From NCBI GenBank assembly GCA_963804045.1, contig CAWDOR010000046.1:1-64000 (forward strand): a stretch of DNA of 64,000 nucleotides, read 5' to 3'. This stretch comes from Rhodoblastus sp963804045. GTDB lineage: Bacteria > Pseudomonadota > Alphaproteobacteria > Rhizobiales > Beijerinckiaceae. A program made the position numbers and the translations under genes. Below the pieces are notes generated by a model. That model saw only the letters and a program-made list of their open reading frames with translations. It was not told the DNA's origin and ran no database searches. The first letter of the stretch is position 1; every line of letters starts with the position of its first letter. Below, one piece after another: positions 19,239 to 28,782 of this stretch.

Positions 19239-20729
19239 ATGCGTGAATCCTCTGAGCTTGATTCGTTTTCCGGGGGCGACGCCGCATTCGATCCTTACGC
19301 CGACCGGTTGCGCGAGGAATGCGGCGTTTTCGGCATTTTCGGCCATCCGGAAGCCGCCGCCGTCACCGCTCTGGGGCTTCATGCGCTCCAGCATCGCGGC
19401 CAGGAGGCGGCGGGCATCGTCTCCTATGACGGCCAGCGCTTCAATTCCGAACGGCGCATGGGCATGGTCGGCGACGCCTTTTCCAAGGCCTCGACCATCC
19501 AGCGCCTGCCCGGCGACCGCGCCATCGGCCATGTGCGCTATTCCACCACCGGCGAAACCATATTGCGCAATGTCCAGCCGCTGTTCGCCGAGCTGGATTC
19601 CGGCGGCTTCGCCGTGGCGCATAATGGCAATCTGACCAACGCCCTGACCATTCGCCGCGAGCTGATCCGCTCCGGGGCGATCTATCAATCCACCTCCGAC
19701 ACCGAAGTGGTGCTGCATCTGGTGGCGCGCAGCCGCAAGCATTCCAGCACCGAGCGCTTCATCGAGGCGCTGCGCCAGATCGAGGGCGCCTATGCCTTCG
19801 TCGCCATGAGCAACCGGCGCATGATGGGCGCCCGCGATCCGCTCGGCATCCGCCCGCTGGTGCTCGGCCAGCTCGACGGCCATTATATTCTGGCCTCCGA
19901 AACCTGCGCGCTCGACATTATCGGCGCGAGTTTCGTTCGCGACGTCGAAAATGGCGAGATCGTCGTCATCACCGAAGACGGCGTCGAGAGCATCAAACCC
20001 TTCCCGCCCCAGCCGGCGCGGCCCTGCATCTTCGAATATATCTACTTCGCCCGGCCCGATTCCGTGGTCTATGGCCGCTCCGTCTACGATGTGCGCAAGG
20101 CCATGGGCGGGCAGCTCGCCCGGGAGACGCCGGTCGAAGCCGATGTCATCGTGCCCGTGCCGGATTCCGGCGTGCCCGCGGCGATCGGCTATTCCCAGGC
20201 CTCGGGCATTCCCTTCGAGCTCGGCATTATCCGCAACCATTATGTCGGGCGCACCTTCATTCAGCCGACCCAATCCATTCGCGAATTGGGCGTGCGCATG
20301 AAACATTCGGCCAATCGCGCCGTGGTCGAGGGCAAGCGCATCGTGCTGCTCGACAATTCCATCGTGCGCGGCACGACCTCGGTGAAAATCGTGCAGATGA
20401 TGCGCGACGCCGGGGCGAAAGAGGTGCATTTCCGCATTTCCTCGCCGCCGATCACCCATCCCGACTATTATGGCATCGACACGCCGGTGCGGGAAAAGCT
20501 GCTCGCCGCCACCCATACGCTGGAGGAGATGCGCGCGCTGATCGGCGCGGATTCTCTCGCCTTCCTGTCGATCGACGGCATCTACAAGGCCATGGGCGTG
20601 GGCCCGCGCAATCCGCTGCGCCCGCAATTCACCGACCATTGCTTCACCGGCGACTATCCCACCAGCCTGACCGACCTCAAGGGCTCGGACATCAAGACGC
20701 AATTGTCGCTGCTGGCCGAAACCGGCTGA
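19239..20729 (+). CDS. purF: Amidophosphoribosyltransferase
   Basis: A 496-residue enzyme of the first committed purine step, making phosphoribosylamine from PRPP and glutamine. The N-terminal Ntn-hydrolase glutaminase begins at Cys28 (EECGVFGIFGH) after a short propeptide that must be cleaved. LHALQHRGQEAAGI follows. The C-terminal phosphoribosyltransferase domain has the PRPP loop VLLDNSIVRGTTS. The cvpA-purF order is conserved in proteobacteria. The SDR gene starts 19 bp after the stop. Confidence 0.97.
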   Translation: MRESSELDSFSGGDAAFDPYADRLREECGVFGIFGHPEAAAVTALGLHALQHRGQEAAGIVSYDGQRFNSERRMGMVGDAFSKASTIQRLPGDRAIGHVRYSTTGETILRNVQPLFAELDSGGFAVAHNGNLTNALTIRRELIRSGAIYQSTSDTEVVLHLVARSRKHSSTERFIEALRQIEGAYAFVAMSNRRMMGARDPLGIRPLVLGQLDGHYILASETCALDIIGASFVRDVENGEIVVITEDGVESIKPFPPQPARPCIFEYIYFARPDSVVYGRSVYDVRKAMGGQLARETPVEADVIVPVPDSGVPAAIGYSQASGIPFELGIIRNHYVGRTFIQPTQSIRELGVRMKHSANRAVVEGKRIVLLDNSIVRGTTSVKIVQMMRDAGAKEVHFRISSPPITHPDYYGIDTPVREKLLAATHTLEEMRALIGADSLAFLSIDGIYKAMGVGPRNPLRPQFTDHCFTGDYPTSLTDLKGSDIKTQLSLLAETG

Positions 20730-20748
20730 GTTTTTCCTGGAGTTTTCG

Positions 20749-21498
20749 ATGTCTAGTTCCATGCCGCTCGCCGGCCGTCTCGCGGTGGTCACCGGCGCTT
20801 CCAGAGGCATTGGCCGAGCGGTGGCTCTTGAGCTGGCGCGGCGCGGCGCCCATGTGGTCGCGCTGGCGCGCACGCAAGGTGCGCTGGAGTCGCTCGACGA
20901 CGAGATTCGCCAGCTGGGCGGCGAGGCGACGCTGGTTCCATGCGACCTCAAGGATTTCGCCGCGCTCGACCGGCTCGGCGGCGCCTTGCATGAGCGCTGG
21001 GGCAAACTCGACATTTTGGTGGGCAATGCCGGCATTCTCGGGCCGCTGACGCCCATCGCCCATTGCGACCCGGAAAAATGGGAGCAGGTGTTCGCCATCA
21101 ACGTCGCCGCCAACCAGCGGTTGCTGCGCTCGCTCGACCCGCTGCTGCGGGCGTCGGACGCGGGACGCGCGGTGTTCGTCTCCTCCAGCGTCGCCCAGCG
21201 CGTGCGCGCCTTCTGGGGCCCCTACGCCGCCTCCAAGGCCGCGCTCGAGGTTTTGGTGCGCGCCTATGCGGCGGAGACCGAGAATGTTTCGGCGGTCAAA
21301 GCCATGCTGGTCAACCCGGGGCCGCTCCGGACCAAAATGCGCGCCTCGGCCATGCCCGGCGAAGACCCGTTGAGCCTGCGCACGCCGGAGGATTTCGCGC
21401 CGAAACTCGCCGATCTCTGCGCGCCCGGCTGGAGCGAGACCGGCAAGATCTACGATTTTCCGCAGGACCGGGTGCTGAGTTTCCAGCCGCCGGCGTGA
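20749..21498 (+). CDS. Short-chain dehydrogenase/reductase
   Basis: A 249-residue NAD(P)-dependent oxidoreductase of the classical SDR type. The cofactor loop TGASRGIG is at residues 15-22, and NAG is present in LVGNAGILGP. The catalytic Ser lies in FVSSSVAQ and Tyr/Lys in GPYAASKAAL. The substrate is unknown. It is closely spaced after purF and ends six bases before the HD-protein start, so the three genes are probably one transcript. An equivalent SDR follows purF in other Hyphomicrobiales. Confidence 0.92.
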   Translation: MSSSMPLAGRLAVVTGASRGIGRAVALELARRGAHVVALARTQGALESLDDEIRQLGGEATLVPCDLKDFAALDRLGGALHERWGKLDILVGNAGILGPLTPIAHCDPEKWEQVFAINVAANQRLLRSLDPLLRASDAGRAVFVSSSVAQRVRAFWGPYAASKAALEVLVRAYAAETENVSAVKAMLVNPGPLRTKMRASAMPGEDPLSLRTPEDFAPKLADLCAPGWSETGKIYDFPQDRVLSFQPPA

Positions 21499-21503
21499 CA
21501 CCC

Positions 21504-22035
21504 ATGGAACTTTCGCCCGCCCCCGCCTTGCTCGATGACTTGCTGGAGGCGGAGCGGGAAAATCTCGGCCGCGACTTTGACGCCTATCGCCATCATTGCC
21601 ACCGGGTTTTCCTTTTTGCGCGCGCGCTTGGCGCGGATGACGAGGAAAAACTCGCGGCGACCTGCGCCTTTCACGATCTGGCGATTTGGAGCGACCGCAC
21701 CTTCGACTATCTGCCGGGCTCGCGACGGCGCGCCGCCGAATGGATCGCCGCCAGCAACCGCGCCGGCTGGGCCGAAGAGGTCGACCGACGCCGCCATCGC
21801 TCAGCATCACAAGCTCACCCCCTGCCCGCCGGGACTGGATTTCGCCGAAAGTTTTCGACGCGCGGACTGGGCCGACCTCAGCTTCGGCCTGATCGCGCCG
21901 GGCCTTTCGCACGCCGATATCCGCGCGGCCTACCGGCTATTCCCCGGCGCCGGATTCCATCGCCGGCTGGTCGTGATGACGCTGGCCTGGCTCCCCGGTC
22001 ATTGGCGCAAGCCGCTGCCCATGTTCAAGTGGTGA
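21504..22035 (+). CDS. HD domain-containing protein (apparent frameshift)
   Basis: The start MELSPAPALLDDLLEAE leads into an HD-type metal phosphohydrolase pattern: YRHHCHRVFLFA, CAFHDLAIW and QHHKLTP. The first frame fails after GWAEEV, and the family-like continuation DAAIAQHHKLTPCPPGLDFAESFRRADW to MFKW is one frame over. One extra base around 21781-21790 explains this, probably a C. Substrates of small HD proteins vary (nucleotides, phosphates), so no reaction is claimed. It starts six bases after the SDR stop. Confidence 0.75.
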
Positions 22036-22072
22036 CGATTTTTTTGGCGAAAGCCGGGGCGCAACGAAAAGC

Positions 22073-22688
22073 CTATTTCGGCGTCAGCCAGTTGCGGTAT
22101 TCGACGGCGAAGGCGTGCGACATTTCCCGCGTCTTCTTCTCGGAGGGGTCGGAGGAACTCGGCCGCCTGAAAGGCGAGACCGATGATGCCGCTTGGGCGA
22201 TAGACCGCGCTTGAAATCTTCCCCGGCGGAATCGAATTGAGAATTTCGCCGGTTTTGGCGTCGACGAGATCGACGCCCGCCGAAAGTTCCAGCCCGCCAT
22301 TGACGACCACTGTCTGCACCGGACCGGGAATATTGAAATATTTGACATGGACCCGCGCGGTGACCGGTCGCGACCCCGCGAGTTTCGGGCCGACCGTCGC
22401 AATGAATTCCTCGGGCAGGACGCGGCCGATCTGCGCCCGCTCGGATTCGGCGACCTGTTCCTTCGATCCGCCGCGCGCAACGACCTCATCCTCGACCGCC
22501 GAGATGTGAATGCGGGCGTCGGGCGCAAAATCAACGGTCGCGGCGGTCAATTTCAACGTTTGCTGCGACTCCAGCGATAATTTGGGCGCATCGTCCGAGA
22601 CGCAGCCCGCGAGCGCGGCAAACAGCATGCCCCCTGCAATCCGACCGAAGGGCATGCGACGGATCAACGACCAATTCATCGAAAACAT
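22073..22688 (-). CDS. Putative lipoprotein (apparent frameshift near 3' end)
   Basis: About 205 residues with a lipoprotein signal: GGMLFAALAGC, lipobox LAGC. The mature part is beta-rich (RVHVKYFNIPGPVQTVVVNGGLELSAGVDLVDAKTGE) and resembles DUF3313-like periplasmic lipoproteins, without certainty. The uninterrupted frame runs to 21999 with an implausible Arg-rich end. Removing one base of the GGGG run at 22145-22148 gives the natural-looking end EKKTREMSHAFAVEYRNWLTPK with a stop at 22073. ATGs at 22688, 22679 and 22655 are all possible. Confidence 0.65.
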
Positions 22689-22802
22689 TGCGAAACGCCT
22701 CGAAAAACAATTTCCGGAAATACCCAGGGCGGCATCAAGGGAAAACCGATTAACGCAAAGAGACGCGACGCGCAACACGCGGCCCGGCCGCCCAGCCGGT
22801 CA

Positions 22803-23264
22803 TCAGCCCAACATTTTCGTGGCGAAAGCCGGGGCGATTCTGCGGTGGAAGGGCAGGATCGCCGCCAGATAAAGCCGGCCAAAGAGATTATGGCGGCGGA
22901 CCAACGTGGTCAGCCTCGCCCTGCCCTGCGCGACGCCAACGACAATGCGGAAATCGAGATGCCTGTCGTCGAAGCCGAGCACGACTTCATCGGGCGTTTC
23001 GGAAATGACCGGAAAACCGGTCGAAGGGGCCGGCTTCAAGCCGACCAGGCCGACGAGGACATCGCGCGTCTCCATCAAGGCCTTCGCCCAGCGCGGGCCA
23101 TTGGCGAAGGCGCGGCGCACGGCTTCCGGCGCGTCCAGACCCTCGGGAACGGCGATTTCATAGCAATCGGCGAAATCGCAGCCGGGCAGCCGCGCCAGGC
23201 ACTCCTGCGGCGGCGCGACCGCGTGGACGCGCCGCTCTGTTGAAGCGCCGGTAAATTCAACCAT
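22803..23264 (-). CDS. DUF2867 domain-containing protein
   Basis: A 153-residue protein with the DUF2867 (SRPBCC-like) pattern. It has DCYEIAVPEGLDAPEAVRRAF, VLVGLVGLKPAP, the paired strands DEVVLGFDDRHLDFRIVVGV, and a C-terminal NLFGRLYLAAILPFHRRIAP amphipathic helix. Family members occur next to oxidoreductases or stand alone, and their ligand is unknown. It is transcribed towards the lipoprotein gene, which starts 114 bp further on, and divergently from the hybrid kinase. Confidence 0.82.
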   Translation of the reverse strand: MVEFTGASTERRVHAVAPPQECLARLPGCDFADCYEIAVPEGLDAPEAVRRAFANGPRWAKALMETRDVLVGLVGLKPAPSTGFPVISETPDEVVLGFDDRHLDFRIVVGVAQGRARLTTLVRRHNLFGRLYLAAILPFHRRIAPAFATKMLG

Positions 23265-23482
23265 GACGAAAACCTCGTTCCAGGCAAGAGAAGCTTTACC
23301 CTAGAACGCTTTTGCGCCGGCGCCGAGCGCGATCCTCTGCACACGTCAAGGTTGTATTAAGGCGCGGCGCACAAATTTGGCGATGCTGGCATCAGGCCAG
23401 CCCGGCGTCAGCGCGCCGGAACGGCGCCCAAAAGGCCGAAACCGCCATCAAGGCGGGGACACGCTGACACGGAATCGGCCCA

Positions 23483-26143
23483 ATGCGGACCGAACGGACT
23501 GACGGCAAGGATCGACGCGACCGCCGGGCGCCGCCGGGGCGGCGCGCGCCGGCCTTGATTGCGGTCGTGCTGCTCGGCCTGGTCTCCGGCCTGTTCGCCT
23601 ATCGGACCGGCGAGAGCGCCGAAAACGCCCGCATACAGGCGGCGTTCGAGCGCGTCGCCGGCGAACGCATCGCCGCCGTCGAGGCGCGGCTGCTGGCCAC
23701 CATCGGCTCGCTGCACTCGCTCGCCTCCTTCTTCAATGCGATCAACGAGCCCACCGCCGAAAAATTTCAGCGTTTCGTCCGGCCGCTGCTCGACGCCTAT
23801 CCCGGCGTTCAGGCTTTTGAGTGGGTCCCGGCGGTGGAGGCCAAGAATCGCGCCCAGGTCGAGGCGGAAGCCGCGCGCCGCTTCCCCGGCTTCGCCATTC
23901 GCCAGCGCGACGCCAGGGGCGCCATGGTCGCGGCGCCGGCCCGCGACCTCTATTTTCCCGTCGCCATGGTCGAGCCGGTGCATGGCAATGAAAAAGCCGT
24001 CGGCTTCGACCTCTATTCCAACCCGGCCCGCCGCGCGGCCATCGACGCGGCGATCGAGACCCGGGAGCCCCAGGCGACGGCGCGGATCACGCTGGTGCAG
24101 GAAACCGGCGACCAATTCGGCTTTCTGGTGTTCTTTCCGGTCGTCGACGCCGGCGAAAAATTGCGCGGCCTGGTGCTCGGCGTGTTCAGGGTCGGCGATG
24201 TCGTCGCCCGCGCCGCCCTGGCCCAGGGCGAAGACGGCGACTTGACCCTGACGATCCGCGATCTCGCCGCCGATGCGAAGCAAGCCCAGATGTATCCGTC
24301 CGGCGCGGCGGGCCAGGGACGTCCCGCCACCGCCATCGCCACGGCGCGCACACTGCAGATCGGCGGGCGGCCCTGGAGGGTCGAGGCCGTGGCCACCCCC
24401 GCCTTCGTCCAGCGCGCCGGCGGCTGGCTGCCCCAGGCCCTGATGGTCGCCTGGCTGTTCCTGTTCGGCAATATCGCCTGGCTGGTCGACCGCCGCTACG
24501 CCGTCGAAGCCGAAGTGGTCGCCCGCACCGCCGAAATGCGCCAGGCCCGCGACGAGGCGCGCGACGCCAATCGCGCCAAATCCGATTTCCTGGCGACCAT
24601 GAGCCATGAGATTCGCACGCCGCTCAATGGCGTCGTGGCGCTGGCCGACCATCTGCTGGATCAGGACATGCCTGAAGAATTTCGCGACTCCATGAAGATC
24701 ATCGCGCGCTCCGGCGACCATTTGCTGCATGTCATCAATGACATTCTCGACTATTCCAAGCTCGAGGCGCGCAAGCTGGAGATCGAAACCCGGCCCTTCG
24801 CGCTGAAAAAGGTCTTGAGCGGCCCCGTGGCCCTGTTCGCGCCGCAGGCGCAAGCCAAGGGCGTGGCGCTGGAGTTGCGGCTCGCGCCGGGACTGCCGGA
24901 CCAGGCGCTCGGCGATCCCGCCCGTCTCGGCCAGATTTTGCTCAATCTGATCGCCAATGCGGTCAAATTCACCGATCGGGGGCGCATCGAGGTCGATGTC
25001 GCCGCCGAGGCGCCGGAGTCCGACGGGCGGCGGTCCTTCACTTTCACCATTCGCGACACGGGGGCGGGCATGAGCGAGGAAACACGCGCACAATTGTTCA
25101 CCGAATTCTGGCAGGCCGACACCTCCATCTCCCGGCGCTTCGGCGGCACCGGGCTTGGGCTGGCCATTTCGAAACGGCTGGCCGAGCAGATGGGCGGTTC
25201 GATTTCCGTGGTCAGCGCCGAAGGCCTGGGCAGCGCTTTCACCTTGCGCCTGCCGATGGAGGCGTCGGAGTTCCCGCAAGAGACGGTGGAAGAGCCGGAA
25301 AGCCTGCCGCCGCCGGTGCGCCTGGAAATTCCCGCGCCGGCGCCCGATACGGCGGCGACCCAGGATTTCGCCGGGCGCTCGATCCTGATCGCCGAGGACA
25401 ATCCGACCAACCGCGCCATAGCCCAGACCATTCTGGCGCGCACCGGGGCGCGGATCGTCGAGGCCCATGACGGCGCCGAGGCCCTGACCGCCGCGTCGCG
25501 CGAAGTGTTCGACCTCATCCTGATGGATGTGCATATGCCCATCATGACCGGTCTCGAGGCGACCCGCGCCATTCGCGCCCTGCCCCCGCCCTATGGCAAG
25601 GCGCCGATCGTGGCGCTGACCGCCAGCGCCTTCCAGGACGACCGCGACCAATGCCGCGCCGCCGGCATGGACGATTTTCTCGCCAAGCCCTATCGCGGCG
25701 GGCCCTTGCGCGAAATCGCCGCCAAGGCGATGAGCGCCAGGGCCCCGGCCCCGCCGGCGAGCCCCAGGCTCGGCGCCGCGACCGCGCCGCATCACGACGA
25801 TCCCGCTTTCGAATATGAATCCTTCGCGCTGCTCGGCGCCGAAGTCGGGGCCGAGGACGCCCGCCTGCTGCTGCGCGATTTCATGGAAAACGCCTCGGCG
25901 CGGCTGGACCTGCTCGAAGGCGCGGGCGGCGGCAGCGCTTTGGAGGCCGTGGGCCGGGAGGCCCATGCGCTGAAAAGCTCCGCCGCCATGATGGGCCTCG
26001 CCCGGCTCGCCGCCATCGCCCGCGAGCTGGAGGCCGCGGCCCTGCGCGCCGACGCCGTCGACGCCGAAGATCTCAAAACCGCCGCGCGCGCCGCCTTTGA
26101 CGACGCCCGCCCCTTTGTCGCCGAAATCCTCTCGGCCGCTTGA
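23483..26143 (+). CDS. Hybrid sensor histidine kinase with CHASE, REC and Hpt domains
   Basis: An 886-residue multistep phosphorelay protein. An N-terminal membrane helix (about residues 23-40) and a periplasmic CHASE-type sensor (AFEWVPAVEAKNR, AVGFDLYSNPARR) lead to a second helix near residue 315-335. Then come HisKA with His375 in MSHEIRTPLNG, HATPase (ILLNLIANAVKFT, DTGAGM, GTGLGLAISKRL), a REC domain with Asp682 in LMDVHMP, and a C-terminal Hpt with His828 in EAHALKSSAAMMG. All phosphotransfer residues are intact. The response-regulator gene follows after 17 bp. CHASE ligands in relatives are often cytokinin-like or other small molecules; here unknown. Confidence 0.93.
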   Translation: MRTERTDGKDRRDRRAPPGRRAPALIAVVLLGLVSGLFAYRTGESAENARIQAAFERVAGERIAAVEARLLATIGSLHSLASFFNAINEPTAEKFQRFVRPLLDAYPGVQAFEWVPAVEAKNRAQVEAEAARRFPGFAIRQRDARGAMVAAPARDLYFPVAMVEPVHGNEKAVGFDLYSNPARRAAIDAAIETREPQATARITLVQETGDQFGFLVFFPVVDAGEKLRGLVLGVFRVGDVVARAALAQGEDGDLTLTIRDLAADAKQAQMYPSGAAGQGRPATAIATARTLQIGGRPWRVEAVATPAFVQRAGGWLPQALMVAWLFLFGNIAWLVDRRYAVEAEVVARTAEMRQARDEARDANRAKSDFLATMSHEIRTPLNGVVALADHLLDQDMPEEFRDSMKIIARSGDHLLHVINDILDYSKLEARKLEIETRPFALKKVLSGPVALFAPQAQAKGVALELRLAPGLPDQALGDPARLGQILLNLIANAVKFTDRGRIEVDVAAEAPESDGRRSFTFTIRDTGAGMSEETRAQLFTEFWQADTSISRRFGGTGLGLAISKRLAEQMGGSISVVSAEGLGSAFTLRLPMEASEFPQETVEEPESLPPPVRLEIPAPAPDTAATQDFAGRSILIAEDNPTNRAIAQTILARTGARIVEAHDGAEALTAASREVFDLILMDVHMPIMTGLEATRAIRALPPPYGKAPIVALTASAFQDDRDQCRAAGMDDFLAKPYRGGPLREIAAKAMSARAPAPPASPRLGAATAPHHDDPAFEYESFALLGAEVGAEDARLLLRDFMENASARLDLLEGAGGGSALEAVGREAHALKSSAAMMGLARLAAIARELEAAALRADAVDAEDLKTAARAAFDDARPFVAEILSAA

Positions 26144-26160
26144 ACTTCAGGACCGCCGCA

Positions 26161-26616
26161 ATGACCGATTTTTCTCCCCTGGACCATTCCGATTCCCTCG
26201 CCCGGCTGAAACCGGCGGTCACCCGGCTGCTGGTGGTGGACGACGATCCGATCCAGCGCCGGGTGATCGGCCGGCTGGCGGGTCAGGCCGGCCATGAGGT
26301 GGTCGAGGCCGCCACCGTTTCGACCGTGGAGCATTTGCTGGAATCGCAGAAATTCGACTGCGTCACCGTCGATCTCGGCCTGAGCGACGGCAATGGCGCG
26401 GATGTGCTCCATATTGTCGCGGAGAAATGCCCGGCGGCGCGGATCATGCTGGTCACCGGGGCGAGCGGCCCGCCCGTCGAGGCGACACGCAAGGTCGCCG
26501 AAGCCAATGGCCTGTACATCCACGATGTCTTCCTCAAGCCGCTCGATCTCGCGGCCCTGCGCGCCTCCTTCGTGCGGGCGCGCGAGGATTTGTGGTTCAA
26601 GGGCCAGGCGGCCTGA
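26161..26616 (+). CDS. Single-domain response regulator
   Basis: A 151-residue protein that is essentially one receiver domain. The acidic pair is in LLVVDDDPIQRR, the phosphoacceptor Asp in CVTVDLGLSDGNG, the switch Thr/Ser in MLVTGAS and the Lys in VFLKPLD. No DNA-binding output domain exists, so it should act by protein contact or pass phosphate on. The start at 26161 (MTDFSPLDH) was chosen over 26140. It sits 17 bp after the hybrid kinase, whose Hpt domain is the likely phosphodonor. Confidence 0.9.
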   Translation: MTDFSPLDHSDSLARLKPAVTRLLVVDDDPIQRRVIGRLAGQAGHEVVEAATVSTVEHLLESQKFDCVTVDLGLSDGNGADVLHIVAEKCPAARIMLVTGASGPPVEATRKVAEANGLYIHDVFLKPLDLAALRASFVRAREDLWFKGQAA

Positions 26617-26628
26617 GGCGCGGGGCGC

Positions 26629-27546
26629 TCAGCGCGCCGCGAGCCTGGCCGCCCTTAACGTGTTGGACATCAGCAGCGCGATGGTCATGGGGCCGACGCC
26701 GCCGGGAACCGGGGTGATGGCGCCGGCGACATCGAGCGCCTCGGCCAGCGCCACATCGCCCACCAGCCTGGTTTTCGGCTGACCCGCCGCGTTGACGCCC
26801 TCGGCGGGGATGCGGTTGATGCCGACGTCGATCACCAGGGCGCCCGGCTTGATCCAGTCGCCCCGGATCATTTCGGGGCGGCCCACGGCGGCGACGAGAA
26901 TATCGGCGCGGCGCGCCACCGCCGGCAGGTCTTTGGTGCGCGAATGAGCGATGGTGACGGTGGCGTTTTTGGCCAGCAGCAATTGCGCCATGGGCTTGCC
27001 GACAATGTTGGAGCGCCCGACGATCACCGCTTCCGCGCCGGAAATGTCGCGGCCCAGCGCTTTCGCGGCCTCCTCGATCAGCAGCATGGCGCCGGCCGGC
27101 GTGCAGGGCACCAGAGCGCGCTCGGTCAGTCCGGTGGCGAGCAGGCCGACATTGACGGGGTGAAAGCCGTCCACGTCCTTTTCGGGGGCGATGGTCTCCA
27201 GAACCTTTGTCGAGTTTATGCCCTGGGGCAGCGGCAATTGTACGAGAATGCCGTGAATGGCGGGATCGGCGTTGAGCTGGCGCACCAGCCCGATCAGCTC
27301 GGCCTCGCCGGTGGTCGGCGGCAGGTCGTGCTGGAGCGAGTGGAAGCCGCAGTCATGCGCCGCCCTGCCCTTGGATTTGACATAGACCTGGCTCGCCGGG
27401 TCCGATCCGACCAGGATCACCGCCAGTCCCGGCTTTTGCTTGAGCATCGCCGCTTCCGCGGCGACGCGGGCGAGGACTTTGGCCGAGGCCGCCTTGCCGT
27501 CGATCAGCAGCGCCTTTTTGCCGGAGGCTTTGACGATCTCGCTCAT
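26629..27546 (-). CDS. folD: Bifunctional methylenetetrahydrofolate dehydrogenase/cyclohydrolase
   Basis: A 305-residue cytosolic enzyme interconverting 5,10-methylene-, methenyl- and 10-formyl-tetrahydrofolate. Signatures are YVKSKGRAAHDCG (catalytic Lys and neighbourhood), GILVQLPLPQGI, DVDGFHPVNVG, the NADP-binding VIVGRSNIVGKPMA and the C-terminal PVPGGVGPMTIALL. It is the last gene of a minus-strand trio, and the MFS gene ends 11 bp upstream. It is convergent with the response regulator. Confidence 0.97.
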   Translation of the reverse strand: MSEIVKASGKKALLIDGKAASAKVLARVAAEAAMLKQKPGLAVILVGSDPASQVYVKSKGRAAHDCGFHSLQHDLPPTTGEAELIGLVRQLNADPAIHGILVQLPLPQGINSTKVLETIAPEKDVDGFHPVNVGLLATGLTERALVPCTPAGAMLLIEEAAKALGRDISGAEAVIVGRSNIVGKPMAQLLLAKNATVTIAHSRTKDLPAVARRADILVAAVGRPEMIRGDWIKPGALVIDVGINRIPAEGVNAAGQPKTRLVGDVALAEALDVAGAITPVPGGVGPMTIALLMSNTLRAARLAAR

Positions 27547-27557
27547 GAACCAACTCC

Positions 27558-28763
27558 TCAGGATAATGTGTCGGCGCGGCGCAATTCCGGGAATTTGATC
27601 GCCCAGACGGCCACGACAATTATGGCGGCGACGCCGCCGAACAAGGCGGCCCCCACCGCGCCAAGCAGGGCGGCGGCGACGCCGGATTCGAATTCGCCCA
27701 ATTGGTTGGAGGCGCCGATGAACAGGAAGTTCACCGAGGACACCCGGCCGCGCATCTCATTGGGCGTGGCGATCTGCACCAGGGTCTGGCGCACCACCAT
27801 GCTGACCACGTCGAAAGCGCCCAAGGCCGCCATGGCCGCCATGGACAGCAGGAAATTTTGCGACAGGGCGAAAACCACGGTCGCCAGCCCGTAAGCGGCG
27901 ACGGCGGCGAACATTTTGGCGCCGACGCGGCGGCGCAGGGGATAGACCGAAAGCAGCATGCCGACGCCTATGGCGCCCAGCGCCGGCGCGGCGCGCAAAA
28001 ACCCAAGTCCCTGCGGCCCGACATGGAGAATGTCCCGGCAGTAGATCGGCAGCAGCGCCGTGGCGCCGCCAAACAGCACCGCGAACAGATCGAGCGAGAT
28101 CGAGCCGAGCAGCACCTTGTTCGACCAGATATAGCTTAAACCCGCCAAAGCGTTTTTCTCGTCCTCCGGCGCCATGTCGCGCTCGGCTGCCGATGGCGGG
28201 CGGGGAATGGCCAGCACCAACGGCGCCGCGGCGAGCGCAAGGCCGGCGCAGAGCAGGAAGATTTTTTCGCCCAGGACGGCATACAGCAAGCCGCCCAGCG
28301 CCGGGCCGGCGATGGTCGCCGCCTGAAACACCGTGGCCGACAGCGCCACAGCGCTGGAAAAATGCGCGCGGTCGACGATTTCCGCCAGCAGCGAACTGTT
28401 GGCCGGGCCGGAAAAGGCCCGCGCCGAGCCCAAGGCGAACAGGGCCGGATAGATCATCCAGATCGGCGCATGGAAAAAGGCGACCAGGAACAGAGAAAAA
28501 GAGGCGCAGGCCTGCCCCGTGGCGGCGAGTGCGGAAATGATCCGCCGGTCGAAGCGATCCGCCGCCGGACCGCTCCAGCGCAGCAGCAGCACCAGCGGCG
28601 CGAATTGCGCCAGGCCGACGAAGCCGAGGCTGAGGGCGCTGCCGGTCGCGGCATAGACATGCCAGCCCATGGCGACGTCGAGCATTTGCGCGGCAAAGGC
28701 GGTCACGCCCCGCGTCAGCAGGAACAGGACGACATTGCGCCCTGGGGAGAATTTGAGGCCCAT
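27558..28763 (-). CDS. MFS transporter, EntS/MFS_3-like
   Basis: A 401-residue transporter with about 12 membrane helices. Features are FVGLAQFAPLVLLLRWSGPAADRFDRR (the loop 2-3 motif), GSARAFSGPANSSLLAEIV and MRGRVSSVNFLFIGASNQLGEFESGV, all characteristic of the EntS-like MFS_3 family of exporters. The substrate is unknown. It is 19 bp downstream of the aldose-epimerase-like gene and 11 bp upstream of folD on the same strand. Confidence 0.9.
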   Translation of the reverse strand: MGLKFSPGRNVVLFLLTRGVTAFAAQMLDVAMGWHVYAATGSALSLGFVGLAQFAPLVLLLRWSGPAADRFDRRIISALAATGQACASFSLFLVAFFHAPIWMIYPALFALGSARAFSGPANSSLLAEIVDRAHFSSAVALSATVFQAATIAGPALGGLLYAVLGEKIFLLCAGLALAAAPLVLAIPRPPSAAERDMAPEDEKNALAGLSYIWSNKVLLGSISLDLFAVLFGGATALLPIYCRDILHVGPQGLGFLRAAPALGAIGVGMLLSVYPLRRRVGAKMFAAVAAYGLATVVFALSQNFLLSMAAMAALGAFDVVSMVVRQTLVQIATPNEMRGRVSSVNFLFIGASNQLGEFESGVAAALLGAVGAALFGGVAAIIVVAVWAIKFPELRRADTLS

Positions 28764-28782
28764 CGGGGCTTCCTACAGAGAT

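Noticed and set aside
23408..25966. An 852-residue minus-strand frame opposite the hybrid kinase
   Set aside because: The kinase on the plus strand has all catalytic motifs, and the antisense translation is His/Gly/Ala/Arg-rich without a domain.
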